Source: Chloroflexota bacterium
Lineage (GTDB): Bacteria > Chloroflexota > UBA6077 > JACCZL01
Assembly: GCA_020850535.1 (NCBI GenBank)
Contig: JADZEM010000015.1
Location: 1 to 64,000, forward strand
Direction: 5' to 3'
DNA: 64,000 nt
Positions 33,724 through 44,021 of this stretch are shown one piece after another (position 1 is the stretch's first letter; each line of letters begins with the position of its first letter). The notes under the pieces were generated by a model. That model was not told the DNA's origin and searched no databases. It saw only the letters and a list, made by a program, of their open reading frames with translations. The position numbers and the translations under genes were made by a program.

Positions 33724-34041
33724 ATGATGGGTGGTAACCCGCGCGATTTGCAGCGGCAAATGGCGCAGATGCAGGCGAAGCTCGCCAAGATCCAGGAAGA
33801 CCTGGGCTCCGAGACCGTCGAGGCGAGTGTTGGCGGCGGCGTCGTCACCATCACCATGACCGGGCATCAGGTCGTCGAGTCGGTCAAGATCGACGCCGAG
33901 ATCGTCGATCCCGAAGATGTTGAGACGCTCCAGGATCTGATGGTCGCGGCGTTCAACGAGGCGCTCAAGAAGTCGCAGGAGCTGGCCTCGACACGGCTCG
34001 GCGCGCTGACCGGCGGGCTGAAGATCCCCGGGCTGATGTAG
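33724..34041 (+). CDS. ybaB: YbaB/EbfC family nucleoid-associated protein
   Basis: A 105-residue protein with the family pattern: an N-terminal helix rich in Gln/Met (RDLQRQMAQMQAKLAKIQED), the central strand block VEASVGGGVVTITMTGHQ and the C-terminal LQDLMVAAFNEALKKSQEL. It forms DNA-binding dimers. The dnaX-ybaB-recR order is widely conserved, which supports all three calls. AAGGAGA lies about nine bases before the first of two adjacent ATG codons. A terminator separates it from recR. Confidence 0.9.
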   Translation: MMGGNPRDLQRQMAQMQAKLAKIQEDLGSETVEASVGGGVVTITMTGHQVVESVKIDAEIVDPEDVETLQDLMVAAFNEALKKSQELASTRLGALTGGLKIPGLM

Positions 34042-34096
34042 TCCAGCGGACGCCAGCGCCCCCCGCGCCGAGGCGTCCCTCCGCACAGTCACACGC

Positions 34097-34132
34097 GCCG
34101 GCCGCACCGAACCCGCGGCCGGCGGCTTTTTT
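34097..34132 (+). terminator. Rho-independent terminator after ybaB
   Basis: GCCGGCCGC and GCGGCCGGC form a 9-bp perfect stem with a nine-base loop, followed by GGC and six T residues. It lies 56 bases after the ybaB stop and 70 bases before recR, so recR probably has its own promoter or depends on readthrough. Confidence 0.8.
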
Positions 34133-34202
34133 CCAAACCTGATCCCTCGCCGGTCGTTCTACTGTCAGGGGATCGCTCGTCCCGGGAGCTGGCAGGCCGC
34201 CC

Positions 34203-34799
34203 ATGCAGACAACGGTTGAACCGGTGGCCCGGCTCATCGAAGAGTTGGCGCGGCTGCCTGGCATCGGTCCGAAGACGGCGCAGCGGCTGACCTACCATCT
34301 GCTGCGTGTCCCCGAAGACCGCGCCCGCGCCCTGGCCGAAGCCATCGTCCACATGAAAGAGGCCGTCATCTTCTGCTCGACGTGCCTCAACATCACGGAC
34401 CGCGATCCCTGCACGGTCTGCCGCTCGGAGTCCCGCGATCATGCCACCATCTGCGTGGTTGAGGAGCCGCTCGACGTGGTCGCTCTGGAGCGGACCCGCG
34501 AGTATAAGGGGCTGTACCACGTCCTCCACGGCACCCTCGATCCGATGGGCGGCGTCGGCCCCGACGATCTGAAGATCCGCGAGCTGCTGCGCCGCCTCGA
34601 CGGCGCCGTGACCGAGGTGATCCTCGCGACAAACCCGAACGTCGAAGGCGAGGCCACCTCGATGTACGTGGCGCGGCTCGTGCAGCCGCTCGGCGTGAAG
34701 GTCAGCCGCCTCGCGCGCGGCCTGCCCATCGGCGGGGATCTGGAGTACGCAGACGAGGTGACGCTTGCCCGCGCTCTCGAAGGCCGCCGGCCGTTCTAG
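34203..34799 (+). CDS. recR: Recombination mediator RecR
   Basis: A 198-residue protein of normal length. It has the helix-hairpin-helix [20 protein letters not shown] (about 15-34), the C4 zinc finger [17 protein letters not shown] (about 58-74), the Toprim domain beginning [15 protein letters not shown] and the C-terminal Walker-B-like [18 protein letters not shown]. It acts with RecO/RecF to load RecA on gapped DNA. The ATG at 34203 is the first codon of the conserved start. It overlaps the next gene by 35 bases if that gene uses its TTG start. Confidence 0.95.
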   Translation: MQTTVEPVARLIEELARLPGIGPKTAQRLTYHLLRVPEDRARALAEAIVHMKEAVIFCSTCLNITDRDPCTVCRSESRDHATICVVEEPLDVVALERTREYKGLYHVLHGTLDPMGGVGPDDLKIRELLRRLDGAVTEVILATNPNVEGEATSMYVARLVQPLGVKVSRLARGLPIGGDLEYADEVTLARALEGRRPF

Positions 34800-37248
34800 G
34801 CGAATAGCAGCCGCAGGCGTCCGCCGGTTTCGTTCCCAGGCGGCTCCGTCGAGCTTCTTCGCCGGCGGCATCCGACGATTCTGGCGCATCACTCGGCGCG
34901 ACCGGCGCATCGTCGGCCGGCTTGGCTGGCTGGTGTTGGCGCTGCCACTGATCCTGGTGATCGTGGCCGACAGCATCGGGACACCCACGACGCCGGCCGA
35001 CGCCGCCCCCAGCACACCCCCTGCGGTCCTGGCTGGGCCGGGTTCAGCGCCGAACGGCGACGGCTCGAACGTCGCACAGGCCGCCGACGCCTCGGCAGTC
35101 CAGGCGGTCGCTCCACAGCGGGGCGGCCCGGCCCTCGCGCCGCTCGACGCGGCCGAGCAGGCGCGCCGGGCCGGCGACTACGACCGCGCGCTCACGATCC
35201 TCCGCGAGCAGGCGAACGCCCAGGATCGGAACACGGCGAACGAGGCGTTGCTGCAGCATGCCGTGGTGCAGATCGACGCCGGCCGGTACGCCGCCGCCAC
35301 CGAGTCCGCCGGCGAACTGATGGGTCGGCAGATCGATGCGCCCGTGCGCGCGCGTGCCCTCTTCGTGCTCGGGCGGGCCAAGCGAGCATCCGAGGACTAT
35401 CTCGGCGCGCTGGCCGCCTTTGACGAGGTCGTCAAGACCGCGCCCGACTTCGGCCCCTACGCCGACTTGCAGGCGGCGTACTGCCTGGCCGCGCTCAACG
35501 ACCGCCCGGGCCAGAACGCCCGGGCCGGCAAGGCGTTGGAGCTGGCTCAGGCCCGCCTCACGAAGGTGGATGCGCTCGAGCACCAGGTGACGGCCACCCT
35601 CAAGCAGGGCAACACCGACGCCGCGCTCAAGGCCTCAGACGCCCTGCTGACGCAGGCCACCACGCGCACCTATCGCGCCCAGACGCTGACCAGCCTCGGC
35701 GTCATCGCGCGGGACGCCGAGCGACGCGATCTCGCGATCAAGTCGTTCGCCACGGTCATCGCCGAGCTGCCGGACACGCCATCGGCCATCGGCGCGTTCG
35801 ACGCTCTCCAGAGCATGAACGCCCTGACCGCCGTCGCCCCGGACGAAGCCCCCGCCGTGCTGTTCTTCGCCGCCCGGTACGGCGAGGCCGTGCCGGGCCT
35901 CCGCGCCGCCATCGACAGCGGGCTGATCCCCGAGAAGAAGGCGCGCGCCCGCTTCTACCTGGGGCAGGCGCTCTTGCGGCTCGGCTCGGTGGACGAAGGC
36001 GTCTCGACGCTCAAGCTGGTGGCCGACGACCTGCCGGGGTCGGATCTGGCCGCGCGGGCGGCGCTCCGGGCTGGCCGCCGCCTGGAGGCGGACCGTCGGC
36101 TCAAGGACGCCAGCGACCTCTACGACCTCGCGGCGAAGGCGTTGCCCGCGTCGGCAGCCTCCCAGGAGGCCCAGTCCCAACTGGTCTACACGCTGATGAT
36201 GCGGGGGGCGGCGCCGGAGGCGCTCCAGGCGGCCATCGCACTCGCAGGCGGCGAGGCGGACGGCCGCTGGAAGGGGCTGGCGCTGCTCTGGGCCAGCAAG
36301 GGCCTGACGAAGGCCGGCGACCGCGCCCAGGCCACGGCGCTGCTGGCCCGCGCCGCCGAGATCGATACGGACGGCTTCGGCGGGCTGCGGGCGCGCGCCA
36401 TCCTCGACGGCGACACTCGTGGTGGCCAGGGCTCGCCGGACCTCGATCTCGCCGTGCTCCAGCCCACGCCTGACGACCTGGCCGGGCTGAACGGCTGGCT
36501 CGCCGGCGGCGGCATCGACCTCGCGGCCCTGGAGCGCGAGCAGGGGTCCGAGCCGGGCTACCAGCGCGCCGCCCTGCTGTACCGCGTCGGTATGCCCGAG
36601 TGGGCGGCCTGGGAGCTTCAGGAGCTGGCCGCGCGCTGGGAGGCCGATCCTGGCCGCCTGTATGGACTGGCGCGCTTCGCCTCCGAGCGTGGCGACACGC
36701 CGATCAGCATGCGATTCGCACTGGCGGCGCAGAAGGCAACGGGGGCAGCCGTGGCGGCCCAGCCACGGCTGCTCCAACGGCTGATCTACCCGCTCCCATA
36801 CGCCGACCTGATCGCGGCGCAGGGCAAGCAGCGCGGCGTCGATCCACTGCTCTTCGCCGGGCTGATCCGCCAGGAGAGCACGTTCAACCCGCGCGCCCGT
36901 TCCTCCGCCAACGCGCTCGGGCTGGCGCAGGTGGTGCCGTCCACGGGCCAGGGCATCGCCTCGGCGCTGGGGCGGCCGTCGTTCAGCAACGACGACCTGT
37001 ACCGGCCGGCGGTCGCCGTCGAGTTCGGCGTGTTCTACCTGGCCCGCCAGCTTGGCACCTACGACGGGCGCGTCTACCCGGCCCTGGCGGCCTACAACGC
37101 CGGCGGCGGCAACGTGAACGGCTGGGTGGCGGAGTTCGGCAACGAAGACCCGGACATCTTCATGGAGATGATCCCGTTCGCCGAGACGAGCTACTACGTG
37201 CGGATCGTCTACGAGAACTACCAGCAGTACCGCCGGCTCTACCGTTAG
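34765..37248 (+). CDS. Membrane-anchored TPR lytic transglycosylase (Slt-type)
   Basis: An 827-residue protein. A membrane helix near residues 53-70 ([18 protein letters not shown]) is followed by about 550 residues of tetratricopeptide-like helices and a C-terminal SLT domain (about 675-810). The catalytic Glu is in [31 protein letters not shown] and [17 protein letters not shown] complete the motif set. It cleaves peptidoglycan with 1,6-anhydro product. The only in-frame start before the helix is the TTG at 34765 inside recR, so the start is uncertain but coupling is likely. Confidence 0.85.
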   Translation: MPALSKAAGRSRRIAAAGVRRFRSQAAPSSFFAGGIRRFWRITRRDRRIVGRLGWLVLALPLILVIVADSIGTPTTPADAAPSTPPAVLAGPGSAPNGDGSNVAQAADASAVQAVAPQRGGPALAPLDAAEQARRAGDYDRALTILREQANAQDRNTANEALLQHAVVQIDAGRYAAATESAGELMGRQIDAPVRARALFVLGRAKRASEDYLGALAAFDEVVKTAPDFGPYADLQAAYCLAALNDRPGQNARAGKALELAQARLTKVDALEHQVTATLKQGNTDAALKASDALLTQATTRTYRAQTLTSLGVIARDAERRDLAIKSFATVIAELPDTPSAIGAFDALQSMNALTAVAPDEAPAVLFFAARYGEAVPGLRAAIDSGLIPEKKARARFYLGQALLRLGSVDEGVSTLKLVADDLPGSDLAARAALRAGRRLEADRRLKDASDLYDLAAKALPASAASQEAQSQLVYTLMMRGAAPEALQAAIALAGGEADGRWKGLALLWASKGLTKAGDRAQATALLARAAEIDTDGFGGLRARAILDGDTRGGQGSPDLDLAVLQPTPDDLAGLNGWLAGGGIDLAALEREQGSEPGYQRAALLYRVGMPEWAAWELQELAARWEADPGRLYGLARFASERGDTPISMRFALAAQKATGAAVAAQPRLLQRLIYPLPYADLIAAQGKQRGVDPLLFAGLIRQESTFNPRARSSANALGLAQVVPSTGQGIASALGRPSFSNDDLYRPAVAVEFGVFYLARQLGTYDGRVYPALAAYNAGGGNVNGWVAEFGNEDPDIFMEMIPFAETSYYVRIVYENYQQYRRLYR

Positions 37249-37255
37249 CTGCGCC

Positions 37256-39694
37256 TCAGGCGACCTGGCTCTTCTGGCAAGAGGGGGCGACGAGCTGGGG
37301 CCGTTCGACCAGCAGCCGGCGCAGCGCCTCGGCCGGGATCGGGCGCGAGAGCAGGTAGCCCTGGCCTCGGTCGCACCCGAGCACCTGGAGGTGGGCAAGC
37401 TGCTTGGGCGTCTCGATGCCCTCCCCGACGACCGACAGGCCGAGGTTCCGGGCCAGCGCGACCAGCCCACCCACGATGGCCGTGTTCTGTCGATCTTCGC
37501 CCAGGCCAGTCATGAACGACTTGTCCACCTTGAGCGTGTCGAACGGAAAGTGGCGAAGCTGCCCCAGTGACGAGTAGCCGGTGCCGAAGTCGTCGATGCT
37601 CAGGCTCACGCCGATGCGCTGAAGCGCTTCGAGGCGCGCCCGCGCGGCGTCGGGATCTTTCATCACGGCGCTCTCGGTGACTTCCAGCTCCAGCCAGTGG
37701 GCGGGAAGCCCGGTGGCATGCAACACCCGCCCCACGTCTTCCAACAAGCCGGCGTCGCGAAGCTGGCGCGGCGAGACATTCACACACACCGTCAGCGGCT
37801 CAGCTCCATCCGCCTGCGGCCAGGTCATCGCCTCACGGCAGGCCTCGGCCAGTACCCATGCACCGATCCGCACGATCAGGCCGGTCTCCTCCGCGATGGG
37901 GATGAACCGGGCCGGCCCGATGGTCCCGCGCTTCGGATGCTCCCAGCGCAGCAACGCCTCGACGGAGCTGACGCGGCCAGTCGCCAGGGAGATGATCGGC
38001 TGGTACACGACGGACAGTTGATCCCGGGCGATGGCTTCCCGCAAGTCCATCTCCAGCTCGAGCCGGTCGCCAGCGTCCGCCGCCATACGCGGATCGAACA
38101 GCTCAGAGCGGGCGCGACCGTTCACCTTGGCGCGGTACATCGCAAGGTCGGCCGCCTGGAGCAGGGCATCGCGGTCCGCCCGCTCGCCGGCGCTGATCGC
38201 CACCCCGATGCTCGCCGTCACCACGACATCGCGGCCCGCGATGGAGAACGGCGCGCGCATCGCCTCGGCCAGCCGGTCGGCCACGCCCTCCGCGTCGGCC
38301 TGCGAGCCGATCTCGCCCACCAGCACCGCGAACTCGTCGCCGCCGAAGCGGGCGGCCGTGTCGCAGGCACGCAGGCAGCCGGTGATCCGCCGCGCCACCT
38401 GCACCAGCAAGTCGTCGCCGATGTGGTGGCCCAGGCTGTCGTTCACCACTTTGAAGTTGTCGAGATCGAGGAAGAGCACGGCCAGCAAGCTCTGCTCGCG
38501 GGCCGCGCGCCGCAGCGCCTGCTCCAGCCGATCCCCGAAGAGCATGCGGTTCGGCAGTCCTGTCAGCGGATCGTGGAACGCCAGCGTCCGATACTGCTCC
38601 TGGCTGGCGCGCAAGGCCTGCTCGACCTTGACCCGGTCCGACACGTCGGTCCCGACGCCAATCGCGCCGATCACCTCGCCGCGCTCGTCTCGCTGGGGCG
38701 CGAGGCGGACCTCGAACCACTTGCGCGCGAGCTTGACGGTGCCCACGACCTCCTCGCCGTCCAGCGTTCGCTCGACCGCCTCGAAGAAGGGGTCCACGTT
38801 CTCGACGATCTCGTGTATGGGCAGGCCGACGATCTGCGCCGAGTTCACGCCGAGCGATTCCAGGCCCAGTCCCTCGGCCATGGTGAAGACGCGCTGCCGA
38901 TCCACGGCGAAGAGCATGATCGGCGCGCCCGACACGACGGCGCGGACGCGAGCCTCGCTGGCCCGAACCGCCTCTTCAGTCGCCTTCTGATCCGTGATGT
39001 CGAAGCCGACGGACAGGTACTCGACAACCAGCCCGTCCGACCCGAAGACGGCGAGGTCGTTCCAGCGGTGCCAGCGAACGGTTCCGTCCGCCATCGGCGC
39101 CTGCACGTCGACTTCGACGCTCGGGCGCTCAGGCGTGAGGGCGCTGAGCTGCTCGCGCATGCGCTCGATGTCCGTCGGCGACTTCAGCTCGCAGAGGGAC
39201 CGCCCGATCAGCCGGTCGGGCGACGTGCCTTCGTGCCGGGCGTAGGCTTCGTTCACGAATGTGATGGTGAGATCAGGGTCGAACCTCGTGATCCACTCGG
39301 TCTGCATCTCGACAATGCCGCGGATGTACGACGCCTGGTCGCGCAGCGAGTCATTGGCCTCCTGCAAGGCCGTGACCGCTCGCCTGCGCGAGCGGATCAG
39401 CCATGCCGTCAGCGCCGCCATGACGGCCAGTCCGAACAGGTCGACTTCCGGCGCACGGACGAGCAGCGAGCCGGTCGAATCGATGTCAAACGCTGGCATG
39501 CCGTACAACACCACCTGCTGCACGGTCCAGATGCCCAGGGCCGCCAGCAGCGCACCGACCGGCAGCCAGAGCAACTGGAACGCACGGCGAGCGTCTGCGA
39601 CAGGCCACCGTCGAGCCAACCGATTCACCTCCTCGTGCCGATCGCGTTGAGCATCTTCCCGGCGCTTCCCCGTCGCCTGGAAGGGCGCACGCAT
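37256..39694 (-). CDS. Membrane PAS-PAS-GGDEF-EAL cyclic-di-GMP protein
   Basis: An 812-residue protein. Two membrane helices (about 39-65 and 84-103) are followed by two PAS domains (about 125-240 and 250-365), a GGDEF domain with the intact motif RFGGDEFAVL and an EAL domain beginning SSVEALLRWEHPKRG with catalytic-site segments SIDDFGTGYSSL and GEGIETPKQ. Both catalytic signatures look intact, so it could make and degrade cyclic di-GMP. No I-site RxxD is obvious before GGDEF. It is convergent with the transglycosylase gene, seven bases apart. Confidence 0.9.
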   Translation of the reverse strand: MRAPFQATGKRREDAQRDRHEEVNRLARRWPVADARRAFQLLWLPVGALLAALGIWTVQQVVLYGMPAFDIDSTGSLLVRAPEVDLFGLAVMAALTAWLIRSRRRAVTALQEANDSLRDQASYIRGIVEMQTEWITRFDPDLTITFVNEAYARHEGTSPDRLIGRSLCELKSPTDIERMREQLSALTPERPSVEVDVQAPMADGTVRWHRWNDLAVFGSDGLVVEYLSVGFDITDQKATEEAVRASEARVRAVVSGAPIMLFAVDRQRVFTMAEGLGLESLGVNSAQIVGLPIHEIVENVDPFFEAVERTLDGEEVVGTVKLARKWFEVRLAPQRDERGEVIGAIGVGTDVSDRVKVEQALRASQEQYRTLAFHDPLTGLPNRMLFGDRLEQALRRAAREQSLLAVLFLDLDNFKVVNDSLGHHIGDDLLVQVARRITGCLRACDTAARFGGDEFAVLVGEIGSQADAEGVADRLAEAMRAPFSIAGRDVVVTASIGVAISAGERADRDALLQAADLAMYRAKVNGRARSELFDPRMAADAGDRLELEMDLREAIARDQLSVVYQPIISLATGRVSSVEALLRWEHPKRGTIGPARFIPIAEETGLIVRIGAWVLAEACREAMTWPQADGAEPLTVCVNVSPRQLRDAGLLEDVGRVLHATGLPAHWLELEVTESAVMKDPDAARARLEALQRIGVSLSIDDFGTGYSSLGQLRHFPFDTLKVDKSFMTGLGEDRQNTAIVGGLVALARNLGLSVVGEGIETPKQLAHLQVLGCDRGQGYLLSRPIPAEALRRLLVERPQLVAPSCQKSQVA

Positions 39695-39921
39695 CTCGTG
39701 TGAGAGCGTCGCTGCGTCGATTAAAACGACGCTACCGCGCAGAGGGGACGGTAGGACGGTTCTGGCTCACGTTGTTACGAACGAGAGACGCCATTCTGTC
39801 GCTCAACCGCGCCCGAGATCCCTCCCAGACCGATGCACGGCGTGACAATACAGACGGTCAGCATCTATCCTGGAGCCTGGCGGCCGGTCGGTCCGTGCGA
39901 CGTTCAAGGGGGTCTGACACC

Positions 39922-40359
39922 GTGTCCATCGTCGTTACCGCCGCCACGGCGGCCACGCCATCGCTCGCCGAGGCGCTCGCACGGCTCGTCCCACAACTGA
40001 CCGGTGGCCTCTCTCCGATGACCGTCGAGCGACTGGAGACCGTGCTCTCCCAGCCGGCCCTGACGTTGCTGGTGGCCCGCGACGAGCGCGACACCGTCGT
40101 CGGGACGGCCAGCGTGGTCGTCGTGATGACGATCAGCGGCTGGGTGGCGCGGCTCGAAGACGTGGTGGTGGACACGGCGACCCGAGGACAGGGGGTCGGT
40201 GCGGCCCTGACCTCAGCCGCGCTGGCCCTGGCGCGAGATCGTGGCGTCGAGCACCTCGACCTGACGTCAGCGCCGCACCGCGAGGCGGCCAATCGCCTCT
40301 ACCGGCGGCTCGGGTTCCAGGCGCGCACGACGAACGTCTACCGCCACCCGCTCGTGTGA
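39922..40359 (+). CDS. GNAT family N-acetyltransferase
   Basis: A 145-residue GNAT domain. The acetyl-CoA-binding motif A is LEDVVVDTATRGQGVGAALT (R-G-x-G-V/G), and the C-terminal EAANRLYRRLGFQART is motif B. The substrate is unknown. The GTG at 39922 is chosen because AAGGGGGT lies about nine bases upstream and the frame before it is unlike a GNAT domain. It is divergent from the GGDEF-EAL gene, with a 227-bp gap in which I see only AT-poor promoter-like sequence. Confidence 0.8.
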   Translation: MSIVVTAATAATPSLAEALARLVPQLTGGLSPMTVERLETVLSQPALTLLVARDERDTVVGTASVVVVMTISGWVARLEDVVVDTATRGQGVGAALTSAALALARDRGVEHLDLTSAPHREAANRLYRRLGFQARTTNVYRHPLV

Positions 40360-40372
40360 GGGCCGCGAGCGC

Positions 40373-41071
40373 CTACTGGACGACGTAGATCAGCGTCGCC
40401 GCGCCGAGACCGACGCCCTTGACCGGCTCACGGTGAACCTCGGCCGTTCGGACGGGCAGACGCATCCGCTCACGGGCCATCGCCACGAGGTGCGCCGCCG
40501 TCGCCTTGGCCCGGTTCACATAGAGATCGACCGTCCGGGCGTACAGGTCGAGCGTCACCGAATCGACGCCCGGCAGCGCCCGCAAGCGATCCCCGAGCGC
40601 CTGCGCATCGACGCCGTCGAGCGAGTCGCAGACGAGCCGGAGCACGGCGGCATCCGGCGGCAGCGGGATCGGCTTCTGCGGCGCGGCCTCCGACGGATCG
40701 CCGGTGCGGCGGCGGCTGCTGGCCGGCCGAGCGGCCTTGCGCCAGGTCAGCGGCGGATCGTCGGAGGCCCCGCTGCCAGGGCGCGTACTGCCGCCTCGAC
40801 GCGGAGCCGGGTCCACCCGCCGCCAGATCGGCGGCCCGAACGGGCTTGAGCGCGGCTCGTCGGGAGGGTCGGCAGGCATCTCGGCCGGCATCTCGGCCGG
40901 CATCTCGGCCGGCGTGTCGTCGCGGCTGGTACGGCGCGGATCGCGCTTGACGGCGTCACGCAGGCCGAACCGGTCCTGACCACCGCCGACGCCGTGCACG
41001 TCGACAAGATGATCGCGGGCGCTCTCGGCGACCGAATTGCAGAGCGGGCAGCGCCACGGTTCTGATGTCAC
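40373..41071 (-). CDS. Zinc-finger / HMA-like protein with PAEM repeats
   Basis: A 232-residue protein. The N-terminus has a C2H2-like finger (WRCPLCNSVAESARDHLVDV then H). A disordered basic/Pro-rich middle (about 40-150) contains three tandem PAEM units encoded by a 12-base repeat (near 40877-40916). The C-terminal 80 residues look like a ferredoxin-like, heavy-metal-associated fold (ALPGVDSVTLDLYARTVDLY) without the CxxC metal site. Function unknown. The gene is convergent with the GNAT gene. Confidence 0.5.
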   Translation of the reverse strand: MTSEPWRCPLCNSVAESARDHLVDVHGVGGGQDRFGLRDAVKRDPRRTSRDDTPAEMPAEMPAEMPADPPDEPRSSPFGPPIWRRVDPAPRRGGSTRPGSGASDDPPLTWRKAARPASSRRRTGDPSEAAPQKPIPLPPDAAVLRLVCDSLDGVDAQALGDRLRALPGVDSVTLDLYARTVDLYVNRAKATAAHLVAMARERMRLPVRTAEVHREPVKGVGLGAATLIYVVQ

Positions 41072-41145
41072 GTTTGCATGATACCGGGCCGGCCCGCCGG
41101 GGCGCGCCTATCCAGCGGCGAACGCCTCGATGTCTGCCCAACCCT

Positions 41146-42195
41146 CTACGACCTGAGATGCGCAGCCTTGAGCGCCGCCAACTCCTGCTGGGCGGCGGCC
41201 ACCATCGCAGCCTTACGCGGCTCGGGCACGAACGTCGAGCGGAACCCGTTCAGGATCAACTCGTCGATCTGCTCGACGCCCAGCCCCATCGGCTCGATCA
41301 ACGCGGCGTAGTCGTCGGACAGCGACGTGTTGAACAGGGATGGGTCGTCGGAGTTCACCGTCAGTACCACGCCAGCCTTCAGCAGCGTCGGGAGCGGGTG
41401 ACGCTCCAGGCTGGCGGCCACGCCGAGGCGGACGTTGCTCAGCGGGCAGACGTCCAGTGGCGTCCCGGTCGTGGCAAGGTGGCTCACCAGCGACGGATCC
41501 TCGATGGCCCGCACGCCGTGCCCGATGCGCTCGGCCCCGAGCGCGCGCAACGCACCCCAGACGCTCGACGGGCCGTCGTGCTCGCCGGCGTGCGGGGCGC
41601 TGTGCAGGCCGGCTGCACGGGCCTTGTCGAACCAGGGCGCGAACGGCTCCGGCGGGGCTCCCGCCTCGGCGCCCGCCAGCCCGAGCGCCACCACGCCGAT
41701 CTCGCGTCCCTCGATGGAGGCCGCCAGCGTCTCGTCGGCCAGCGGCACGACCTGGTTGCCGTCCTTCCACTGCCGCACGATGTTGAAGATCCAGGCCAGC
41801 TCGATCCCGTGCTCGGCCAGCGCACGCGCGCGGCCACGGGCCAGCCCGTCGAAATACTCGCGCCGCGGCACGCCCATCATGTGATGGACGCTCTCCGAAA
41901 AGGTCACCTCGGCGTAAAGCACGCCCTGCCGCGCGAGGTTCGCGCCCAGCTCGACGGTCACCAGCTCATAGTCGGCGGCAGTCCGCATGCAGCGGCAGGC
42001 AGCCCTGAACACGTCGATGAAGTGATCGAAGTCGCGGAACTGAATCCAATGCCGCATCTCCTCGACCGTGTTGGCCGGCAACTGAACGCCGTTCCGCTGG
42101 GCCAGGGTCAGCAGCGTCTCGGGCTGGACAGCCCCCTCCAGGTGAACGTGCAGCTCAGCCTTGGGCGCTGCCTGGACGTACGATGAAAGAGACAC
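41146..42195 (-). CDS. Adenosine deaminase family protein
   Basis: A 349-residue metallo-dependent deaminase. Zinc ligands and catalytic residues are in AELHVHLEGAVQPE, HSAPHAGEHDGPSS, AERIGHGVRAIEDP and TVNSDDPSLFNTSL. The order and spacing match adenosine/adenine deaminases; which base is deaminated cannot be decided. The GTG at 42195 is preferred, with GAGGAG about seven bases upstream; an upstream ORF start at 42219 lacks a site. The neighbour upstream on the same strand is the LysM/beta-lactamase-like gene. Confidence 0.85.
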   Translation of the reverse strand: MSLSSYVQAAPKAELHVHLEGAVQPETLLTLAQRNGVQLPANTVEEMRHWIQFRDFDHFIDVFRAACRCMRTAADYELVTVELGANLARQGVLYAEVTFSESVHHMMGVPRREYFDGLARGRARALAEHGIELAWIFNIVRQWKDGNQVVPLADETLAASIEGREIGVVALGLAGAEAGAPPEPFAPWFDKARAAGLHSAPHAGEHDGPSSVWGALRALGAERIGHGVRAIEDPSLVSHLATTGTPLDVCPLSNVRLGVAASLERHPLPTLLKAGVVLTVNSDDPSLFNTSLSDDYAALIEPMGLGVEQIDELILNGFRSTFVPEPRKAAMVAAAQQELAALKAAHLRS

Positions 42196-42251
42196 CGCGC
42201 GCTCCTCTTCGCGGCGCACGGTGTCGATAGACGCGGGAGGGGGTGCCGAGC

Positions 42252-44021
42252 TTACCGCTCTGGCCCCCAGGCTGCGTGAACCGTCTGCGCCACAGATGCG
42301 ATTGTCTGGTTGGCGACCTCAGCGTCGTCGATGCCCTCGGTGAAGACGCTCAGCACGTAGCTGCTCGCTCCGTGCGTCACGATGCCGACATCGTTCGCCA
42401 CGCCATCGTACCACCCGCTCTTGTGCGCCAGCCGAGCGTCGAGCGGCAATCCACGCTTGATCTTCGAGCCATCCTGCGACTGGAGCAGCAGCGCCCGCAT
42501 CTCGCGGCTGGCAGCGCTGCTCACGAGCTGCTCGCTAGCCAGCATGTCCATGAGGCGGCTCATGTCGAGCGGTGTCGTGACGTTCTGCGGCGCGCCGGTC
42601 GCGCGGGACAGGCCGAACGGGTTGCCAAGGCGGGTGCCCGCGAGACCCAGTGCCTGGAGATTGGCGTTCACCGCTCGGGTGCTCAACGCCTCCATCACAC
42701 GGTTGGCCGCGTCGTTGTCGCTCGAGACGATCATCGCGCGGAGGTCAGCCTTCTGCGCGTCGTTCAGGACGATGGTGCCGGTGAAGGTCTGCCGGTACGC
42801 CTCGACCAGCAACGCCAGCTTGCCGACGCTCGCGGCCGGGAACGTCTGCTCGGGGGCCACCCCGATCCGTTGCCCCGTCACCAGGTTCCGCCCGGCGATG
42901 CCGATGCGGGCGCTCGGGCCAGCCACCGAGCGAGCTGCGCCAATCGCTCGGGCGGCGAGGCTGGCAGTCGTGGTGCTGGTGGTGGCGCGCGGCTCAGTCG
43001 AGACTGCGGAAGCCTGCCGGCCCGTCGCGGCAGTGGTCGCGGCCGCGGCCGGCACCCCGGACTTCAACCGGTCCCGCAGGGCCAGAATGCGCCTGACCTG
43101 CTCGTCCGTCCCCGGGCGAACGCCGTTCTCCTTGACGCTGCCCGGCCCCTGAATGAACCCGGCCAGCCCACGCGCGTCGTCGCCGCCCCACTTGAGCATC
43201 GAGGCCACGTAGGCGATGCCGGCCTCGACGTTGTCGGACGGATTGCCACGGTCGAGCGCCCGCCGCACGATGGCCGCCTGAATGTACTCAAACGTCTTGT
43301 CGGTGACGGTGAGGTAGCCCAGGCCGCCGGGAGCGTCGAGCTTGCGGGGCTTGCCGTCGGTGTCGACCCAGGCCAGGGCGCGCGCCAGGGCCGGATCGAC
43401 GCCGTACTGCTGCGCCAGCCGGTCGAGCGTCGCGCCGGCCTCGTCGGATGCCGGCGCAGCCGGAGCGTTGTTCGCCGCAGGGGCCGTCGAGCCGGGCTGA
43501 TTCGAGCGAGCCGCCGTCGTGCCGGCCGGGGCGCTGACCGCGCCGGCCGGCACGCTCAGCTTCTGCCCGACAGTGAGTCGATCCGGGTCAACCAGCTCGT
43601 TCGCTTCGAGCAACGCCTTCATCGTGACGCCCAGCGACTTCGCGATGCCGCTCAGCGTGTCGCCGGCCTGCACCAGGTACTGGCCGCCGGCTGGACTCGG
43701 TTGCGGCGCAGCCGCCTGTTGCGGGGCGGGCTGGGGCTGCGCGGGCTGGGACTGCGCCGTCGGCGCACCGCTGGAGCGAGCCGGAGCCGGCGGCAGCTTG
43801 AGGGTCTGCCCCTCGCCGACCCGGTTCGGGTCCGTAATCCCGTTGAGCGTCACCAGCTGCTCGACGGTCACGCCGTACTGAGCCGCGATGCCACTCAGCG
43901 TCTCGCCCGACTTCACGACATGCCCTGATCCATCGGCGACGTTCGCCACCAGCGAGCGCCCACCGAAGAGGCTCGCCAGGATCAGCACGGCGAGCATGAG
44001 TCGAACGATCAGACGAGGCAC
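42252..44021 (-). CDS. LysM-LysM-SLT-like-class A beta-lactamase-like fusion
   Basis: A 589-residue secreted protein. After a signal/anchor helix come two LysM domains (SGETLSGIAAQYGVTVEQLV near 38; AGDTLSGIAKSLGVTMKALL near 118), then a region resembling a lytic-transglycosylase domain (about 200-300) where the expected Glu is replaced (ARALAWVDTDGKP), then a serine-hydrolase domain (about 350-589) with SVGK, SSDNDAANRVM and HKSGW in beta-lactamase order. It probably binds peptidoglycan; hydrolysis of beta-lactams or of wall peptides are both possible. The GTG start has GGAGGG close upstream. Confidence 0.75.
   Translation of the reverse strand: MPRLIVRLMLAVLILASLFGGRSLVANVADGSGHVVKSGETLSGIAAQYGVTVEQLVTLNGITDPNRVGEGQTLKLPPAPARSSGAPTAQSQPAQPQPAPQQAAAPQPSPAGGQYLVQAGDTLSGIAKSLGVTMKALLEANELVDPDRLTVGQKLSVPAGAVSAPAGTTAARSNQPGSTAPAANNAPAAPASDEAGATLDRLAQQYGVDPALARALAWVDTDGKPRKLDAPGGLGYLTVTDKTFEYIQAAIVRRALDRGNPSDNVEAGIAYVASMLKWGGDDARGLAGFIQGPGSVKENGVRPGTDEQVRRILALRDRLKSGVPAAAATTAATGRQASAVSTEPRATTSTTTASLAARAIGAARSVAGPSARIGIAGRNLVTGQRIGVAPEQTFPAASVGKLALLVEAYRQTFTGTIVLNDAQKADLRAMIVSSDNDAANRVMEALSTRAVNANLQALGLAGTRLGNPFGLSRATGAPQNVTTPLDMSRLMDMLASEQLVSSAASREMRALLLQSQDGSKIKRGLPLDARLAHKSGWYDGVANDVGIVTHGASSYVLSVFTEGIDDAEVANQTIASVAQTVHAAWGPER

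Noticed and set aside
37697-39703. 668-codon plus-strand ORF
   Set aside because: Shadow of the GGDEF-EAL gene on the other strand.
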